Shown: positions 34,219 to 43,425, numbered from the stretch's first letter. The stretch is 64,000 bases of DNA from Domibacillus aminovorans (GCF_001643235.1 NZ_LQWY01000031.1:1-64000), one strand, 5' to 3'. Numbers and translations: made by a program. Notes: generated by a model not told the origin, from the letters alone.

Positions 34219-34247
34219 TTGAAAAAGCCGCATAAATAAGATAAAAT
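34219..34247 (+). promoter_or_regulatory. SigA-type promoter before a short terminated transcript
   Basis: TTGAAA, 17 bases, TAAAAT. A terminator hairpin starts only about 24 bases after the -10, so any RNA from here would be about 60 nt. The rest of 34086-34385 holds nothing else that I can see. Confidence 0.45.
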
Positions 34248-34270
34248 TATATGGACAAGATCGTTTACAC

Positions 34271-34313
34271 AAAGGACTTGAGCAGGTGTTTTTCACGCTT
34301 GAGTCCTTTTTTC
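34271..34313 (+). terminator. Intrinsic terminator upstream of the MerR-like gene
   Basis: AAAGGACTTGAGC pairs perfectly with GCTTGAGTCCTTT and a T run follows. Confidence 0.85.
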
Positions 34314-34385
34314 TTTTTATTTATCCGATCGTTTAATTACCGCAATTAGACAGTTAATAATCTACGTTTTCGGGGTGTTCCTGCT

Positions 34386-34889
34386 ATGGATGAAGAATTT
34401 GTAAAATCCTATATGACTAGTGAAGTGGCTGCGATATTAGGTGTATCCCAGAGTACTGTACGAAATTACAGTATCGCGCTTGAGAAACATGGATACGTCA
34501 TCGCTAAGCCAAAAAGATCTCGTCAATTTGTTGAGCAAGACGTTGCCACTCTGATGCGTATGAAAGAATTGAGAACCTCATCAAAATTGCCACTTAACGA
34601 TATAGCTGAAATGATGGGTACTACACCCTTGGCACCGGCACTTCCAAGTGAAATGTCTGACGTCGAGGTACAAAAAAACGTCGCATCGAATGAACTATTG
34701 GCTACCATCATGGACGAATTTACCGCTATGAAAAAAGAAAATGCAGAATTAAAACAAGAGGTTAAGCGTAATACGGATCATATTAATGTAATCATACACG
34801 AGGTCCGAAGAACAAACAGTATGCTCTTTAAAGCTCTATCTGAACAACCAGAACAAAAGAAAAAACTGCTGTTTTGGAAATTGAAGTGA
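34386..34889 (+). CDS. MerR-like DNA-binding protein with coiled-coil tail
   Basis: This 167-residue protein has an N-terminal winged helix-turn-helix of MerR type (YMTSEVAAILGVSQSTVRNYSIALEKHGYVI, then RQFVEQDVATLMRMKEL), a linker, and a coiled coil (MDEFTAMKKENAELKQEVKRNTDHINVIIHEVRR). It ends in a basic aromatic tail KKKLLFWKLK. This layout is common in small plasmid-borne regulators (DUF3967 type) and also in RacA-like proteins. The ATG has GGGGTG upstream. The tail could contact membrane or DNA. Target genes are unknown. Confidence 0.65.
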   Translation: MDEEFVKSYMTSEVAAILGVSQSTVRNYSIALEKHGYVIAKPKRSRQFVEQDVATLMRMKELRTSSKLPLNDIAEMMGTTPLAPALPSEMSDVEVQKNVASNELLATIMDEFTAMKKENAELKQEVKRNTDHINVIIHEVRRTNSMLFKALSEQPEQKKKLLFWKLK

Positions 34890-34923
34890 CTTGTTCAACT
34901 AAAGAGCCCTTTAATTGAACAAG
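34889..34923. terminator. Hairpin after the MerR-like gene
   Basis: CTTGTTCAA pairs with TTGAACAAG immediately after the stop codon. There is no T run, so termination is uncertain. Confidence 0.45.
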
Positions 34924-34990
34924 AGAAAACAAACCACATTATTCACATTGATGTCTCACGTAATCCTATAAAACAGCCCAATATTTTTAC

Positions 34991-35473
34991 TCAAGATTGT
35001 TGCTTTAATTTTTCTTTCAATGCCTTTTCAACGTGGTTTGGTACATAATCAGATACACTACCATCATGAGAATAGATATTCTTCACTATACTGGAACTTA
35101 GAAATGAATATTTTTCACTTGAATGTATAAAAAATGTTTCAGCCTCCCTGTATAATTGTTTATTTATCAATGCCATTTGAGCTTCATATCCATAATCAGT
35201 AACAGTTCTTAACCCTTTAATAATTGCTTTGATATTGTTTTCTTTCATATAGTCAACAAGCAACCCTTGAAATGTAACAACTTTAACTTTTTCATTACAA
35301 GTAAATTCATTTTCAATTAATATACTTCGCTCTCCAATTGAAAACAAAGATTGTTTCTTAGAATTTACCAATACAGCTACTATAATCTCATCAAAGAAGT
35401 GACTTGCTCTATTGACAATATCAATATGTCCATTTGTAATCGGATCAAAGCTTCCTGGATATATAGCCTTCAT
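34991..35473 (-). CDS. coaD: Phosphopantetheine adenylyltransferase-like protein (AT-rich, orphan)
   Basis: This 160-residue nucleotidyltransferase is like CoaD, which joins ATP to 4'-phosphopantetheine in CoA synthesis. Visible motifs are YPGSFDPITNGHIDI (T-x-G-H), IKGLRTVTDYGYEAQMALINKQL and EKYSFLSSSIVKNI. Its base use is more AT-rich than the neighbouring housekeeping genes. It is not beside rsmD or the ylb genes that usually flank coaD in bacilli. So it may be an acquired second copy or one with a different substrate. A GGTGATT ribosome site precedes the ATG. Confidence 0.8.
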   Translation of the reverse strand: MKAIYPGSFDPITNGHIDIVNRASHFFDEIIVAVLVNSKKQSLFSIGERSILIENEFTCNEKVKVVTFQGLLVDYMKENNIKAIIKGLRTVTDYGYEAQMALINKQLYREAETFFIHSSEKYSFLSSSIVKNIYSHDGSVSDYVPNHVEKALKEKLKQQS

Positions 35474-35564
35474 TTAAATCACCTTCATTTTTAGATTAAT
35501 AATAACATAACATTCGTTATTCAATGATTGTCATCCCTCATTAAATAACAAAAAGAGAGCACTG

Positions 35565-35602
35565 AAAAAAGGGCATGATTTTTCGAAATCACAGCCCTTT
35601 TT
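35565..35602. terminator. Bidirectional-type terminator upstream of coaD
   Basis: AAAAAAGGGC pairs with GCCCTTTTT, with an inner TGATTT/AAATCA stem and a TTCG loop. On the minus strand it would end the IDEAL-domain transcript. Confidence 0.8.
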
Positions 35603-35674
35603 AGGTTCTGTTGTATTTTCATATCAAAAATAGAAGCTTAATGAACCCTTATAGGACTGACTTTATTTCCACTT

Positions 35675-35956
35675 TCATTCCGCACACTCCTTCGCTTTTC
35701 CAATTTGCACGGCAAGCTCACGGAACCATTCTCGATCCCGCAGTTCAAGTGCCATATCCATTAATTCCATTAATTCATCCGGTTTGAGTTGTTCGTCCAA
35801 TTTCTCAAGATTGTGAGTACTCGAATTCGAGGTAACGAAGAAGTTCCCATTTCGTACATAAGTAACAACGGATGCGTAATGCGTTGATGCTACGATAAAA
35901 CCTCGTGTTTGATTATTTTTATTAAAAACCCAATCTCCTGTATTATAGATGACAAT
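35675..35956 (-). CDS. IDEAL-domain protein with no canonical start codon
   Basis: About 93 codons are open between a TAG and TGA. The product begins IVIYNTGDWVFNKNNQTRGFIVAS and ends with an IDEAL-type motif, ELMDMALELRDREWFRELAVQIGKAK. IDEAL domains are short motifs found mainly in Bacillaceae proteins, some acting as adaptors. No ATG, GTG or TTG lies before the conserved GDW stretch. The best candidates are an ATT at 35956 or an ATC at 35950 behind AGAAAGGGG. Either a rare start is used, or the gene lost its start and is decaying. It is followed by a terminator. Confidence 0.6.
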   Translation of the reverse strand: MVIYNTGDWVFNKNNQTRGFIVASTHYASVVTYVRNGNFFVTSNSSTHNLEKLDEQLKPDELMELMDMALELRDREWFRELAVQIGKAKECAE

Positions 35957-36055
35957 CGCCCCTTTCTAAGGGTATTGTGCCTTATCTAACCATTTTAATT
36001 CACAAATTCCATTTCATGAATTCCATGCATAACAAAGTTTCATGGTCAAAATACA

Positions 36056-36088
36056 AAAACAGCCCTTTTTATTAAGAAAAAGGGCTGT
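36056..36088 (-). terminator. Intrinsic terminator of rok
   Basis: ACAGCCCTTTTT pairs with AAAAAGGGCTGT, then TTTTTG on the minus strand. Confidence 0.85.
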
Positions 36089-36123
36089 AAACATTGTTTA
36101 TAAAAATTTAAATAAAAATAAGT

Positions 36124-36540
36124 TCACATATCGTATTCGTACATATACAGTCCTCGACCAAGCTTTCGGACACGTTCATTTTCACGTTCAAGGCCATTCA
36201 TAAATGTCGTCATATTCGCAATTTTTTTGCCTGTCCGCTCTTCCACAAAACGCTGCAATTCAATGCCCCGAATGGGTGTATTTTGCTCCTTCAGGACGAC
36301 GACTGCTGTTTTACGAAGTTCAGTTAAACTTTCACTGCGGCGGCCCCGGCGGGCTCTTGGCGGCAGCCCTATTGTTGTAATTGTAGCGACCGAACGAGCA
36401 TCTGGCTCATCCACACTGTCAAGCTCCTGTAAACGGGAAAAAATAACTTCCCTCTCTTTTTTAAACTCCTGCATCACCCGAACTTCCGCATCTGCCAACT
36501 GATCTAGTCTAATTTTTAACGCAATTCGTTCATCAAACAC
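36124..36540 (-). CDS. rok: Rok-like nucleoid-associated repressor
   Basis: This 138-residue protein aligns with B. subtilis Rok at both ends. The N-terminal oligomerisation part is MFDERIALKIRLDQLADAEVRVMQEFKKEREVIFSRLQELD. The C-terminal winged helix includes ELRKTAVVVLKEQNTPIRGIELQRFVEE, then NMTTFMNGLER. The middle is a short basic linker (PPRARRGRRSES). It is shorter than Rok (about 190 residues) because the linker is reduced. Rok silences AT-rich acquired DNA and comK. The gene lies beside an AT-rich accessory patch, the type of DNA it would bind. A ribosome site GGGGGAG precedes the ATG. Confidence 0.8.
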   Translation of the reverse strand: MFDERIALKIRLDQLADAEVRVMQEFKKEREVIFSRLQELDSVDEPDARSVATITTIGLPPRARRGRRSESLTELRKTAVVVLKEQNTPIRGIELQRFVEERTGKKIANMTTFMNGLERENERVRKLGRGLYMYEYDM

Positions 36541-36571
36541 TTTGTTCTCCCCCTACAAATCGATCGTTCAC

Positions 36572-36778
36572 TTAGTTTACATCTTGAAAATAATCTTTAT
36601 AAAACCCGGATACGCGGCCTTTGTTATCAACAATAAAATAAAATTCATCTGTTTCATTTTTCAAATCGTACACATTGCCTTCTGTCAATACATTTTCAAC
36701 CATGTACTTTTCTGCTTTTGTATGCACACATGTTACTTGTTTAATCGTTTCTTTTTCATGCCATTTTGCATGTATCAT
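36572..36778 (-). CDS. Small DUF6501-type protein
   Basis: This 68-residue conserved bacillar protein of unknown function contains MIHAKWHEKETIKQVTCVHTKAEKY, YDLKNETDEFYFIVDNKGRVSGFYKDYF. The second of two in-frame ATGs is preferred (8 bases after AAAGGAG). It overlaps the end of nnr at 36781 only if the first is used. No membrane segment or signal is present. The family number is from memory of similar proteins. Confidence 0.6.
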   Translation of the reverse strand: MIHAKWHEKETIKQVTCVHTKAEKYMVENVLTEGNVYDLKNETDEFYFIVDNKGRVSGFYKDYFQDVN

Positions 36779-36780
36779 TT

Positions 36781-38220
36781 TCATGTCTCCTTTATAATTT
36801 CATTTGCAGTTTCAGCGATTAATTGCGAAATATAAGATGGACGCATTGTCTGTGCCGGATAAGCTTCCTTCCACCTATCCGCACAATGACCATGAAGATA
36901 GACCGCGTCGGCCACCGCTTCTTTTATATTTTTATTTCGGAGCACCAATGCGAGAATAAGACCTGTCAGCACATCTCCACTGCCTCCTTTTGACAAACCA
37001 TCGTTGCCTGTCACATTCACATAGCCGCCGCCATCTGCAAAAGCCGTCACGGTATACTCCCCTTTTAATACGACCGTGACATTGTGCTCAACGGCATATG
37101 CAGAAGCGGCCGCTATACGCGTACGCTGAACATAAACGGTCTCTTTGCCTGTCATCCAGGAAAACTCTCCTGGATGTGGTGTAACGATGACCGGACATTT
37201 TTTCTTTGTATATGAGCGTGGATGCAACGCACCTGCATCAAGAATCACAGGCTTGTTTTGTGCTAAAAGTTCCTCGATCAATATTTCCATCTTGTCATCA
37301 GATGGTCGACCGCACCCTGCTGCAATGGCATCAAATGAATGGTCTAATTCGATGTGCGGGTTAAACTGATACATCGCTTCCGGTACATGGGAAGCAATAA
37401 TCGGGATAGCTTCTTTTTCTGTCTGTACCGTCAATTTTCCAGCACCACATGCGACCGCGCCAGATGCAGCAAGCGATGCACTGCCTGGCATATCTTTCGC
37501 ACCTGCGATTAATAGTCCGTGTCCAAACGTTCCTTTATGAGCATTCTGGCCGCTATATGTGAGTGATTTAGCCACTTCCTGTGCGCTTCTCACTTTCCAG
37601 TTCGATGTATGTGGCAACCCGATCTCGACCACTTCCGTATCACCATATAAAGAAGCGGCTGGATACAAAAAACGGGATGGCTTATATCCATGCAGTGAAT
37701 ACGTCCGATCTGCTTTAAACGCATGTTTGTCACAATCGCCATCATCTGATGCTGCACCCGTTGGTAAATCAATCGCCACCTTCATCGCTGTCTGTCTATT
37801 CATCCAGTCCGTCACACGTTGAACATTTTCCCGAAGCGGGAGCTTAATCCCTATACCGAACAAACTGTCAACGAGAATCGAACCTGATTGATCCGGTAAA
37901 TTTGTCGATGCTGAAAAACCAAGTGACGAATAATAGTCAAAGTGAGCTTTTGATGCTGCGGATACCGGAAGTCCCAACGGAAAGAAAAGGCTACATGGCA
38001 CACCAGCTATTTGAAGATAACGGGCAAGCACAATGCCATCTCCTCCATTGTTTCCTTTGCCTGCTATAATGGTAAATTGATGTTTATGTATATTCAAATC
38101 CTGTTTTATAGCGTTGAAAAGGCCAATTCCTGAAAGCTCCATCAACGTAAAAGCCGTCATCCCCTGCTCTTCTGCACATCTGTCAGCCTTTTTTATCTCA
38201 CTGCTCTTATAAATATACAA
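36781..38220 (-). CDS. nnr: Bifunctional NAD(P)H-hydrate epimerase / dehydratase
   Basis: This ~479-residue metabolite-repair enzyme has an N-terminal YjeF epimerase domain (MELSGIGLFNAI, AGKGNNGGDGIVLARYL, DSLFGIG) and a C-terminal ADP-dependent dehydratase domain (GHGLLIAGAKDMPGSASLAASGAVACGAGK, VVTPHPGEFSWMTG, NDGLSKGGSGDVLTGLI). It restores hydrated NADH and NADPH. The first ATG (38241) has no ribosome site; AAAAAGGGGGG lies before tandem TTG codons at 38223 and 38220, so I place the start at TTG 38220 with some doubt. Confidence 0.9.
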   Translation of the reverse strand: MYIYKSSEIKKADRCAEEQGMTAFTLMELSGIGLFNAIKQDLNIHKHQFTIIAGKGNNGGDGIVLARYLQIAGVPCSLFFPLGLPVSAASKAHFDYYSSLGFSASTNLPDQSGSILVDSLFGIGIKLPLRENVQRVTDWMNRQTAMKVAIDLPTGAASDDGDCDKHAFKADRTYSLHGYKPSRFLYPAASLYGDTEVVEIGLPHTSNWKVRSAQEVAKSLTYSGQNAHKGTFGHGLLIAGAKDMPGSASLAASGAVACGAGKLTVQTEKEAIPIIASHVPEAMYQFNPHIELDHSFDAIAAGCGRPSDDKMEILIEELLAQNKPVILDAGALHPRSYTKKKCPVIVTPHPGEFSWMTGKETVYVQRTRIAAASAYAVEHNVTVVLKGEYTVTAFADGGGYVNVTGNDGLSKGGSGDVLTGLILALVLRNKNIKEAVADAVYLHGHCADRWKEAYPAQTMRPSYISQLIAETANEIIKET

Positions 38221-38412
38221 CAAATAGCCCCCCTTTTTCATGATTTTATTACAATTTTTTTAAAAAAGATAATATAAATTGGGAATATTATATCGTTTTT
38301 ATTAGATTTTTGTTTATTGTTTGCATTTAGATTGATTGATTGCTAGTATAATAATCAGAAAATAAAGATATATATCTTTATTTTAATACCACTCAGAGGA
38401 GGTCATAAACGA

Positions 38413-38547
38413 ATGAAGATTATGAGCAATGAACTGTTGGTGGCTGCTTATCGGGATGCATTGAACAATCGAGATGACAAGGAATGGATCAATGCATTGA
38501 AAATTGAAGTGAGAAAACGCGGATTATCACCTAAAAATGAAAAATAA
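38413..38547 (+). CDS. sda: Sporulation checkpoint inhibitor Sda
   Basis: This 44-residue protein, MKIMSNELLVAAYRDALNNR then DDKEWINALKIEVRKRGLSPKNEK, matches the small Sda family, a helical hairpin that binds the histidine kinase KinA and blocks autophosphorylation when replication is disturbed. Key family features are S-(D/N)-E-L-L near the start and the E-x-x-x-R-x-x-L end. AGGAGG lies 10 bases before the ATG, and a terminator follows the stop. TATAAT at 38346 may be its -10. I saw no clear DnaA box cluster upstream, unlike B. subtilis sda. Confidence 0.8.
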   Translation: MKIMSNELLVAAYRDALNNRDDKEWINALKIEVRKRGLSPKNEK

Positions 38548-38549
38548 TA

Positions 38550-38585
38550 AAAAATCCCGCGGCTGCTAATAGCCGCGGGATTTTT
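38550..38585. terminator. Bidirectional terminator between sda and odhB
   Basis: AAAAATCCCGCGGCT pairs with AGCCGCGGGATTTTT; it serves both converging genes. Confidence 0.92.
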
Positions 38586-38592
38586 GTATTAC

Positions 38593-39828
38593 TTATCCTT
38601 CTAAAAGAAGATCTTCAGGATTTTCAATTAATTCTTTCACCATTTTCAAAAAGCTGACTGCTTCTTTTCCATCAATGATGCGGTGGTCATAAGAAAGTGC
38701 CACGTACATCATCGGACGAATTTCAATGGAATCGCCAATCGCAACCGGACGCTTTTGAATCGTATGCATGCCGAGAATACCGACCTGTGAACCGTTCAAA
38801 ATGGGTGTTGATAGAAGAGATCCGAAAACACCGCCATTTGTGATCGTAAACGTACCGCCCTGCAAATCAGCAAGCGCCAGTTTATTATCACGTGCTTTTA
38901 AAGCCATATCCATAATAGATCCTTCGATTTCAGAGAAGTTTTTGCGGTCGCAATCACGGACAACCGGTACGACAAGACCGTCATCTGTTGATACGGCAAT
39001 ACCGATATCATAGAACTTTTTCAACAGGACTTCATTGCCATCGATTTCAGCGTTGACATACGGATATTTTTTCAATCCTGCCACAACCGCTTTTGTGAAG
39101 AATGACATGAAACCAAGACGCACATCATGGTCATCAAAGAATTTATCTTTTTTACGTTTGCGAAGATCCATAATATTCGTCATGTCAATTTCGTTAAACG
39201 TTGTCAGCATCGCAGCTGTTTGCTGTACCTCAACAAGACGTTTAGCAATCGTTTGACGGCGGCGGCTCATACGCTCGCGCTCAACCGGTTTCCCATCATC
39301 CTGTTTTTTCACAGGTGCCGCTGCTACAGGTGCTTTTTGTGGGGCTGCGGCTGGAGACGTAGGTACATCTTGATGCGTCTCTACATCTTGAACACGGACG
39401 CGTCCTAGCGGATCAGCTGGTTTAACTGCAGATAAGTCAATTCCCTTTTCACGTGCTAATTTACGTGCTGCTGGTGAAGCAACCGTCCGGTTATTCGGAT
39501 CTTCTTTAGCCGGTTCCGCTTGTACTTCTTTCTCTTCTGCTTTCGGCGCTGCTTCCGCTGCTGGAGCCTTTTGAGCCTGTGCAGTACTTGCTGCGCCCGC
39601 TTCTACAATAGCAATGACTTGACCTACTTTAACCGTATCGCCTTCTGCCGCCTGTAGTTCTTTGATCGTTCCCGCTTCTTCTGAAATCACTTCGACGTTT
39701 ACTTTATCTGTTTCGAGTTCAACGATGTATTCGCCTTTTTCCACATAATCACCGGGTTGTTTTAACCACTGTGCAATCGTACCTTCTGTAATTGATTCTG
39801 CCAGTTCAGGAACTCTAATTTCTGCCAC
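38593..39828 (-). CDS. odhB: Dihydrolipoyllysine-residue succinyltransferase (E2 of 2-oxoglutarate dehydrogenase)
   Basis: This 411-residue E2 subunit starts with a lipoyl domain (lysine in [11 protein letters not shown], residue ~40), a peripheral-subunit-binding domain ([27 protein letters not shown], ~115-150) and a C-terminal catalytic domain with [10 protein letters not shown] and the [10 protein letters not shown] segment. Ala/Pro/Lys-rich linkers separate them. The start is GTG at 39828, preceded by AGGAGGATTTTT. It is downstream of odhA with a 90-base gap containing a stable hairpin. Confidence 0.95.
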   Translation of the reverse strand: MAEIRVPELAESITEGTIAQWLKQPGDYVEKGEYIVELETDKVNVEVISEEAGTIKELQAAEGDTVKVGQVIAIVEAGAASTAQAQKAPAAEAAPKAEEKEVQAEPAKEDPNNRTVASPAARKLAREKGIDLSAVKPADPLGRVRVQDVETHQDVPTSPAAAPQKAPVAAAPVKKQDDGKPVERERMSRRRQTIAKRLVEVQQTAAMLTTFNEIDMTNIMDLRKRKKDKFFDDHDVRLGFMSFFTKAVVAGLKKYPYVNAEIDGNEVLLKKFYDIGIAVSTDDGLVVPVVRDCDRKNFSEIEGSIMDMALKARDNKLALADLQGGTFTITNGGVFGSLLSTPILNGSQVGILGMHTIQKRPVAIGDSIEIRPMMYVALSYDHRIIDGKEAVSFLKMVKELIENPEDLLLEG

Positions 39829-39882
39829 GTTAAAAATCCTCCTTGTCGTCATTCATGATCATTTTCTTATTATGTACTAGCT

Positions 39883-39905
39883 GCAGCCGGGCTTAAACCG
39901 GCTGC
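39883..39905. terminator. Intercistronic hairpin between odhA and odhB
   Basis: GCAGCCGG pairs perfectly with CCGGCTGC. On the minus (coding) strand no T run follows, so it may be an mRNA-stabilising or attenuating hairpin rather than a terminator. Confidence 0.45.
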
Positions 39906-39918
39906 GGGATTTTTGTTG

Positions 39919-42744
39919 TTACTGTTCTTTCGTCATGGCAGCACGCAACAGACGTGCCTGTTCTTTTTTGTGGACAATGGCATCCCCTTCAGAAGAGCTT
40001 GAACGGCGGCGGCGGCCCACGTAACGGACAGACGTGCCATCAGGAGCTACATCACGCAGTCTTGGATCCATATATGTCCATGCACCCATGTTTTGTGGTT
40101 CTTCCTGCAGCCAGATGATTTCATTAACATTTGGGAATTGTTCTAAAATACCAACAATCTCATTTTTCGGGAATGGATACAATTCCTCTACACGTAAGAC
40201 ATGAAGCCAGTCTAAATTGTCCTCTGTCTTGTCAATTTGCTCGGCAAGGTCGATTGACACTTTACCGCTGCAAAGAACGAGACGTTTGACTTTCTTAGGA
40301 TTGCTTCCTGTTCTCGGTTCTTCTACAATAAGTTTAAATATACCATCAGAGAATTCCGATGCTTTTGATGCTGCAAGCGGATGACGAAGCAAGCTTTTCG
40401 GCGTCATGATGACGAGCGGACGTACTTCTTCTTTTTGTAGAATTGAAGCTTGACGGCGCAAAATATGGAAATATTGCGCTGTTGATGATAAGTTTGCCAC
40501 CGTCCAGTTATTTTCTCCTGCTAACTGCAAGAATCGCTCCATCCGAGCACTTGAATGCTCCGGTCCTTGGCCTTCATAACCATGCGGCAGAAGCATAACA
40601 AGACCTGACTTTTGACCCCATTTCGCTCGTCCAGATGCGACGAACTGGTCAAACATTACTTGTGCCATATTCGCAAAGTCACCGAACTGTGCTTCCCAAA
40701 GAACAAGTGTTTCAGGAGAGAATACGTTATAGCCATATTCAAAACCGACAACAGCTGTTTCTGTAAGCGGCGAGTTAATGACATCAAATGACGAATTCGT
40801 GTTGCTTAACCCATGAAGCGGTAAGTATTCTGCTCCGCTGTTTTCATCATGCAATACGAGGTTTCTATGCGCAAATGTACCGCGCTGTGAATCCTGACCA
40901 GTCAGTCTGATTGGGGTGCCTTCTTTTAAAATTGATGCAAACGCGAGTGTTTCAGCATGTCCCCAATCAATATGACCATCTTCTTCAAATAGATGCTCGC
41001 GACGTTTCAAAATACGTTCAAGCTTTTTGAATGGCTGAAATCCTTCCGGCCACGTCAAAAGTTCCTGATTAATGATTTTTAGGTCGTCTTCACTCACGCC
41101 TGTTTTGTTGCAAGGTAGATCCTGTTCAACGACTTTCGGCGGATTCATCACGATATCTGGATTGTCGTCTGTTTTCGGAACGGTTTCAAACAAATCTTTC
41201 AGCTTTTGTTCATTTTCACTATACACTTTCTCTGCATAACCTGCATCAATGACACCACGATCGACAAGTTTATTCGCATACAACTCACGAACGGTTTTAT
41301 GATTACGAATCATCTGGTACATTTTTGGATTCGTTGTCATCGGTTCGTCTGTTTCATTATGCCCGAAGCGACGGTAGCCGATTAAATCAATCACAAAATC
41401 TTTAGCAAAACGTGAGCGATAATCAACTGCCATAAAAGCAGCTGCCACACATGCTTCTGGATCATCTGCATTCACATGAACGATCGGCACTTCGAAACCT
41501 TTCGCCACGTCTGATGCATAACGTGTTGAGCGGGAATCATACGATTCAGTCGTAAACCCAATCATGTTATTTGAAATGATGTGAATGGATCCACCTGTTT
41601 TGTAACCGTTAATCTGACTCATGTTAAACGTTTCACCGACAATTCCCTGACCTGGGAATGCAGCGTCACCGTGGATAATAATCGACATTGCTTTTGACAC
41701 ATCAAGATCCGGTTTTCCTTTATTTGTCCGGTCTTCCTGCGCCGCTCTTGTGTATCCAGCTACAATGGGACTGACAACTTCAAGATGACTCGGGTTATTA
41801 GCAAGCGTAATGCGTGCTGTTGATGTATCTTCTTCTTTATAGCTGCGGTCCGCACCGAGATGATATTTTACATCCCCTGTCCAGCCGTAGTAATTCATTT
41901 TCATTGAACCAAGTGGAAGCATTTTTTTATTCGGTGCATGTGCGAATTCAGCGAAAATCATTTCATATGGTTTGCCGAGAATGTGCGCGAGAACGTTCAG
42001 ACGTCCACGATGGGCCATACCGATGTTAATCGTTTGTGCACCTTTTACAGCAGAGTGATGAACGAGTTCATCGAGAAGTAGAACCATCGCATCTAATCCT
42101 TCGATTGAAAAGCGTTTTTGACCAACAAATGTTTTATGAATGAATTTTTCAAATCCTTCTACTTCCGTTAGTCGTTTCAAAAGCGCTTTTTTATGATCAT
42201 CTGAAAATGTCGGATAATAATCGGTTGATTCAATTTGCTGACGAAGCCATTGTTTTTCTTCGAGATCATGTACTTGTGCGAATTCAAAGGCTACTTTATC
42301 CGTGTATACTTTCTTCAAATGCATAATCGCCTCATATCCGTCTTGTATATGAGATGGTGCACCTTTGCAAATGTATTGAACCGGAATAGCACGTAGATCC
42401 GCTTCTGTTAACCCATATGTCTCAAGGTCAATCCGGCGCGTATCTTTACGGCTGCCATCAAGCGGATTAATATCTGCTGCAAGGTGTCCGTGAATACGAA
42501 TACCATCAGCTAGCTTTATGGCTCCATACAACTTATCAAGATCACCCGGTGATGTTGCTGCTGCGGATGGCGATGCACTGCCAGCCAGAGATACAGGTGC
42601 TCCCCATTGATCAAACAACTGTCTCAATTCTTGATCCACTGCGTCAGGATCAGTTAAGTAATGTTCATACACTTCCATTACGTATCCTAGGTTCGGTCCG
42701 GAAAAATCTTTCCATGGATTTCCCTGGCCATTCTGCATGTTCAT
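39919..42744 (-). CDS. odhA: 2-Oxoglutarate dehydrogenase E1 component
   Basis: This 941-residue thiamine-diphosphate enzyme decarboxylates 2-oxoglutarate in the citric acid cycle. Visible parts include the N-terminal [16 protein letters not shown]2-binding region, HLGADRSYK, the ThDP-binding [18 protein letters not shown] and the C-terminal [21 protein letters not shown] with [22 protein letters not shown]. Length matches the family. The ATG follows GGAGG. Together with odhB it forms the E1-E2 unit; E3 is encoded elsewhere. A CcpA-like site lies about 90 bases upstream. Confidence 0.97.
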   Translation of the reverse strand: MNMQNGQGNPWKDFSGPNLGYVMEVYEHYLTDPDAVDQELRQLFDQWGAPVSLAGSASPSAAATSPGDLDKLYGAIKLADGIRIHGHLAADINPLDGSRKDTRRIDLETYGLTEADLRAIPVQYICKGAPSHIQDGYEAIMHLKKVYTDKVAFEFAQVHDLEEKQWLRQQIESTDYYPTFSDDHKKALLKRLTEVEGFEKFIHKTFVGQKRFSIEGLDAMVLLLDELVHHSAVKGAQTINIGMAHRGRLNVLAHILGKPYEMIFAEFAHAPNKKMLPLGSMKMNYYGWTGDVKYHLGADRSYKEEDTSTARITLANNPSHLEVVSPIVAGYTRAAQEDRTNKGKPDLDVSKAMSIIIHGDAAFPGQGIVGETFNMSQINGYKTGGSIHIISNNMIGFTTESYDSRSTRYASDVAKGFEVPIVHVNADDPEACVAAAFMAVDYRSRFAKDFVIDLIGYRRFGHNETDEPMTTNPKMYQMIRNHKTVRELYANKLVDRGVIDAGYAEKVYSENEQKLKDLFETVPKTDDNPDIVMNPPKVVEQDLPCNKTGVSEDDLKIINQELLTWPEGFQPFKKLERILKRREHLFEEDGHIDWGHAETLAFASILKEGTPIRLTGQDSQRGTFAHRNLVLHDENSGAEYLPLHGLSNTNSSFDVINSPLTETAVVGFEYGYNVFSPETLVLWEAQFGDFANMAQVMFDQFVASGRAKWGQKSGLVMLLPHGYEGQGPEHSSARMERFLQLAGENNWTVANLSSTAQYFHILRRQASILQKEEVRPLVIMTPKSLLRHPLAASKASEFSDGIFKLIVEEPRTGSNPKKVKRLVLCSGKVSIDLAEQIDKTEDNLDWLHVLRVEELYPFPKNEIVGILEQFPNVNEIIWLQEEPQNMGAWTYMDPRLRDVAPDGTSVRYVGRRRRSSSSEGDAIVHKKEQARLLRAAMTKEQ

Positions 42745-42832
42745 TCTGAAAAACCTCCAACTGTTTCGCCCATTTGATTTTCTTTTTCGTTATTTTTTAT
42801 ACTTTCTTCGTATAAATATGTACACATAAATC

Positions 42833-42846
42833 CTAAAACGCTTACA
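42833..42846. promoter_or_regulatory. Possible CcpA (cre) site upstream of odhA
   Basis: On the minus strand TGTAAGCGTTTTAG agrees with the cre consensus at its first 12 positions but not the last two. Carbon-catabolite control of odhAB would be expected. Confidence 0.4.
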
Positions 42847-42881
42847 CCATAAGTCTAACATGGAAAAACGTCTTGAGAAAG

Positions 42882-42936
42882 AAAAAGGCCTTCTTACTTG
42901 AATAGACCATCCAGCATCCTGGATGTTGCCTTTTTC
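42882..42936. terminator. Terminator-like hairpin in the odhA upstream region
   Basis: AAAAAGGC pairs with GCCTTTTT, and CATCCAG/CTGGATG pair inside. It sits between odhA and the small gene at 43201. The rest of 42937-43150 shows no gene. Confidence 0.5.
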
Positions 42937-43152
42937 AAGTATCATCTTACTACTGTTCCATCTAAAAACCAATGCTTTTTTATAAATTTCTTTAATTAAC
43001 TTTTATCTTTTTTCAAATTGCTTAAAATCCCGCTGTTATGCGGTTTTTCGACCTTAAAAAGAAACATATTGTCGTTATAGAATGAACCTTTTCTATTAGT
43101 AAAGCCTTATGTAAACCAGTAAGTGAAAAGTTTTTTCATTTTTAGATTTTAT

Positions 43153-43182
43153 TTAAAAAAGCATCCCTTTAAAGGATGCTTA
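43153..43182 (-). terminator. Intrinsic terminator of the small gene at 43201
   Basis: GCATCC pairs with GGATGC, with six T residues on the minus strand. Confidence 0.75.
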
Positions 43183-43200
43183 CATGTAATCTGCTGGTGA

Positions 43201-43425
43201 TTAAATCTTTTGATCACAAACTTCAGCTAACTCAATCACTGCCTCTTCAACCGAATATTTACTGCTTAGCTGCCAAGGTATAGATTGTTTAGACGTTTGT
43301 TCTGTTGCTGATACATAAATTTTTCTATTCACCTCAGCAACCTTAATTTCCCAGCAATAGATTACCGTCTTCATTCCTTCTTGTACTTCCACTGGGCGTA
43401 AAAATGTTTCAACTTCCCCGTACAT
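43201..43425 (-). CDS. Small protein of unknown function
   Basis: This 74-residue protein, MYGEVETFLRPVEVQEGMKT, then VIYCWEIKVAEVNRKIYVSATEQ, has no membrane segment. It looks like a small alpha/beta protein with an acidic C-terminal helix (VEEAVIELAEVCDQ). I recognise no family. It is probably real, because GAGGAGGG stands at the correct distance before the ATG and a terminator follows the stop. It is transcribed alone. Confidence 0.6.
   Translation of the reverse strand: MYGEVETFLRPVEVQEGMKTVIYCWEIKVAEVNRKIYVSATEQTSKQSIPWQLSSKYSVEEAVIELAEVCDQKI

Noticed and set aside
42790-42972. Minus-strand 60-residue frame upstream of odhA
   Set aside because: It covers a terminator-like hairpin and shows no ribosome site or family features.
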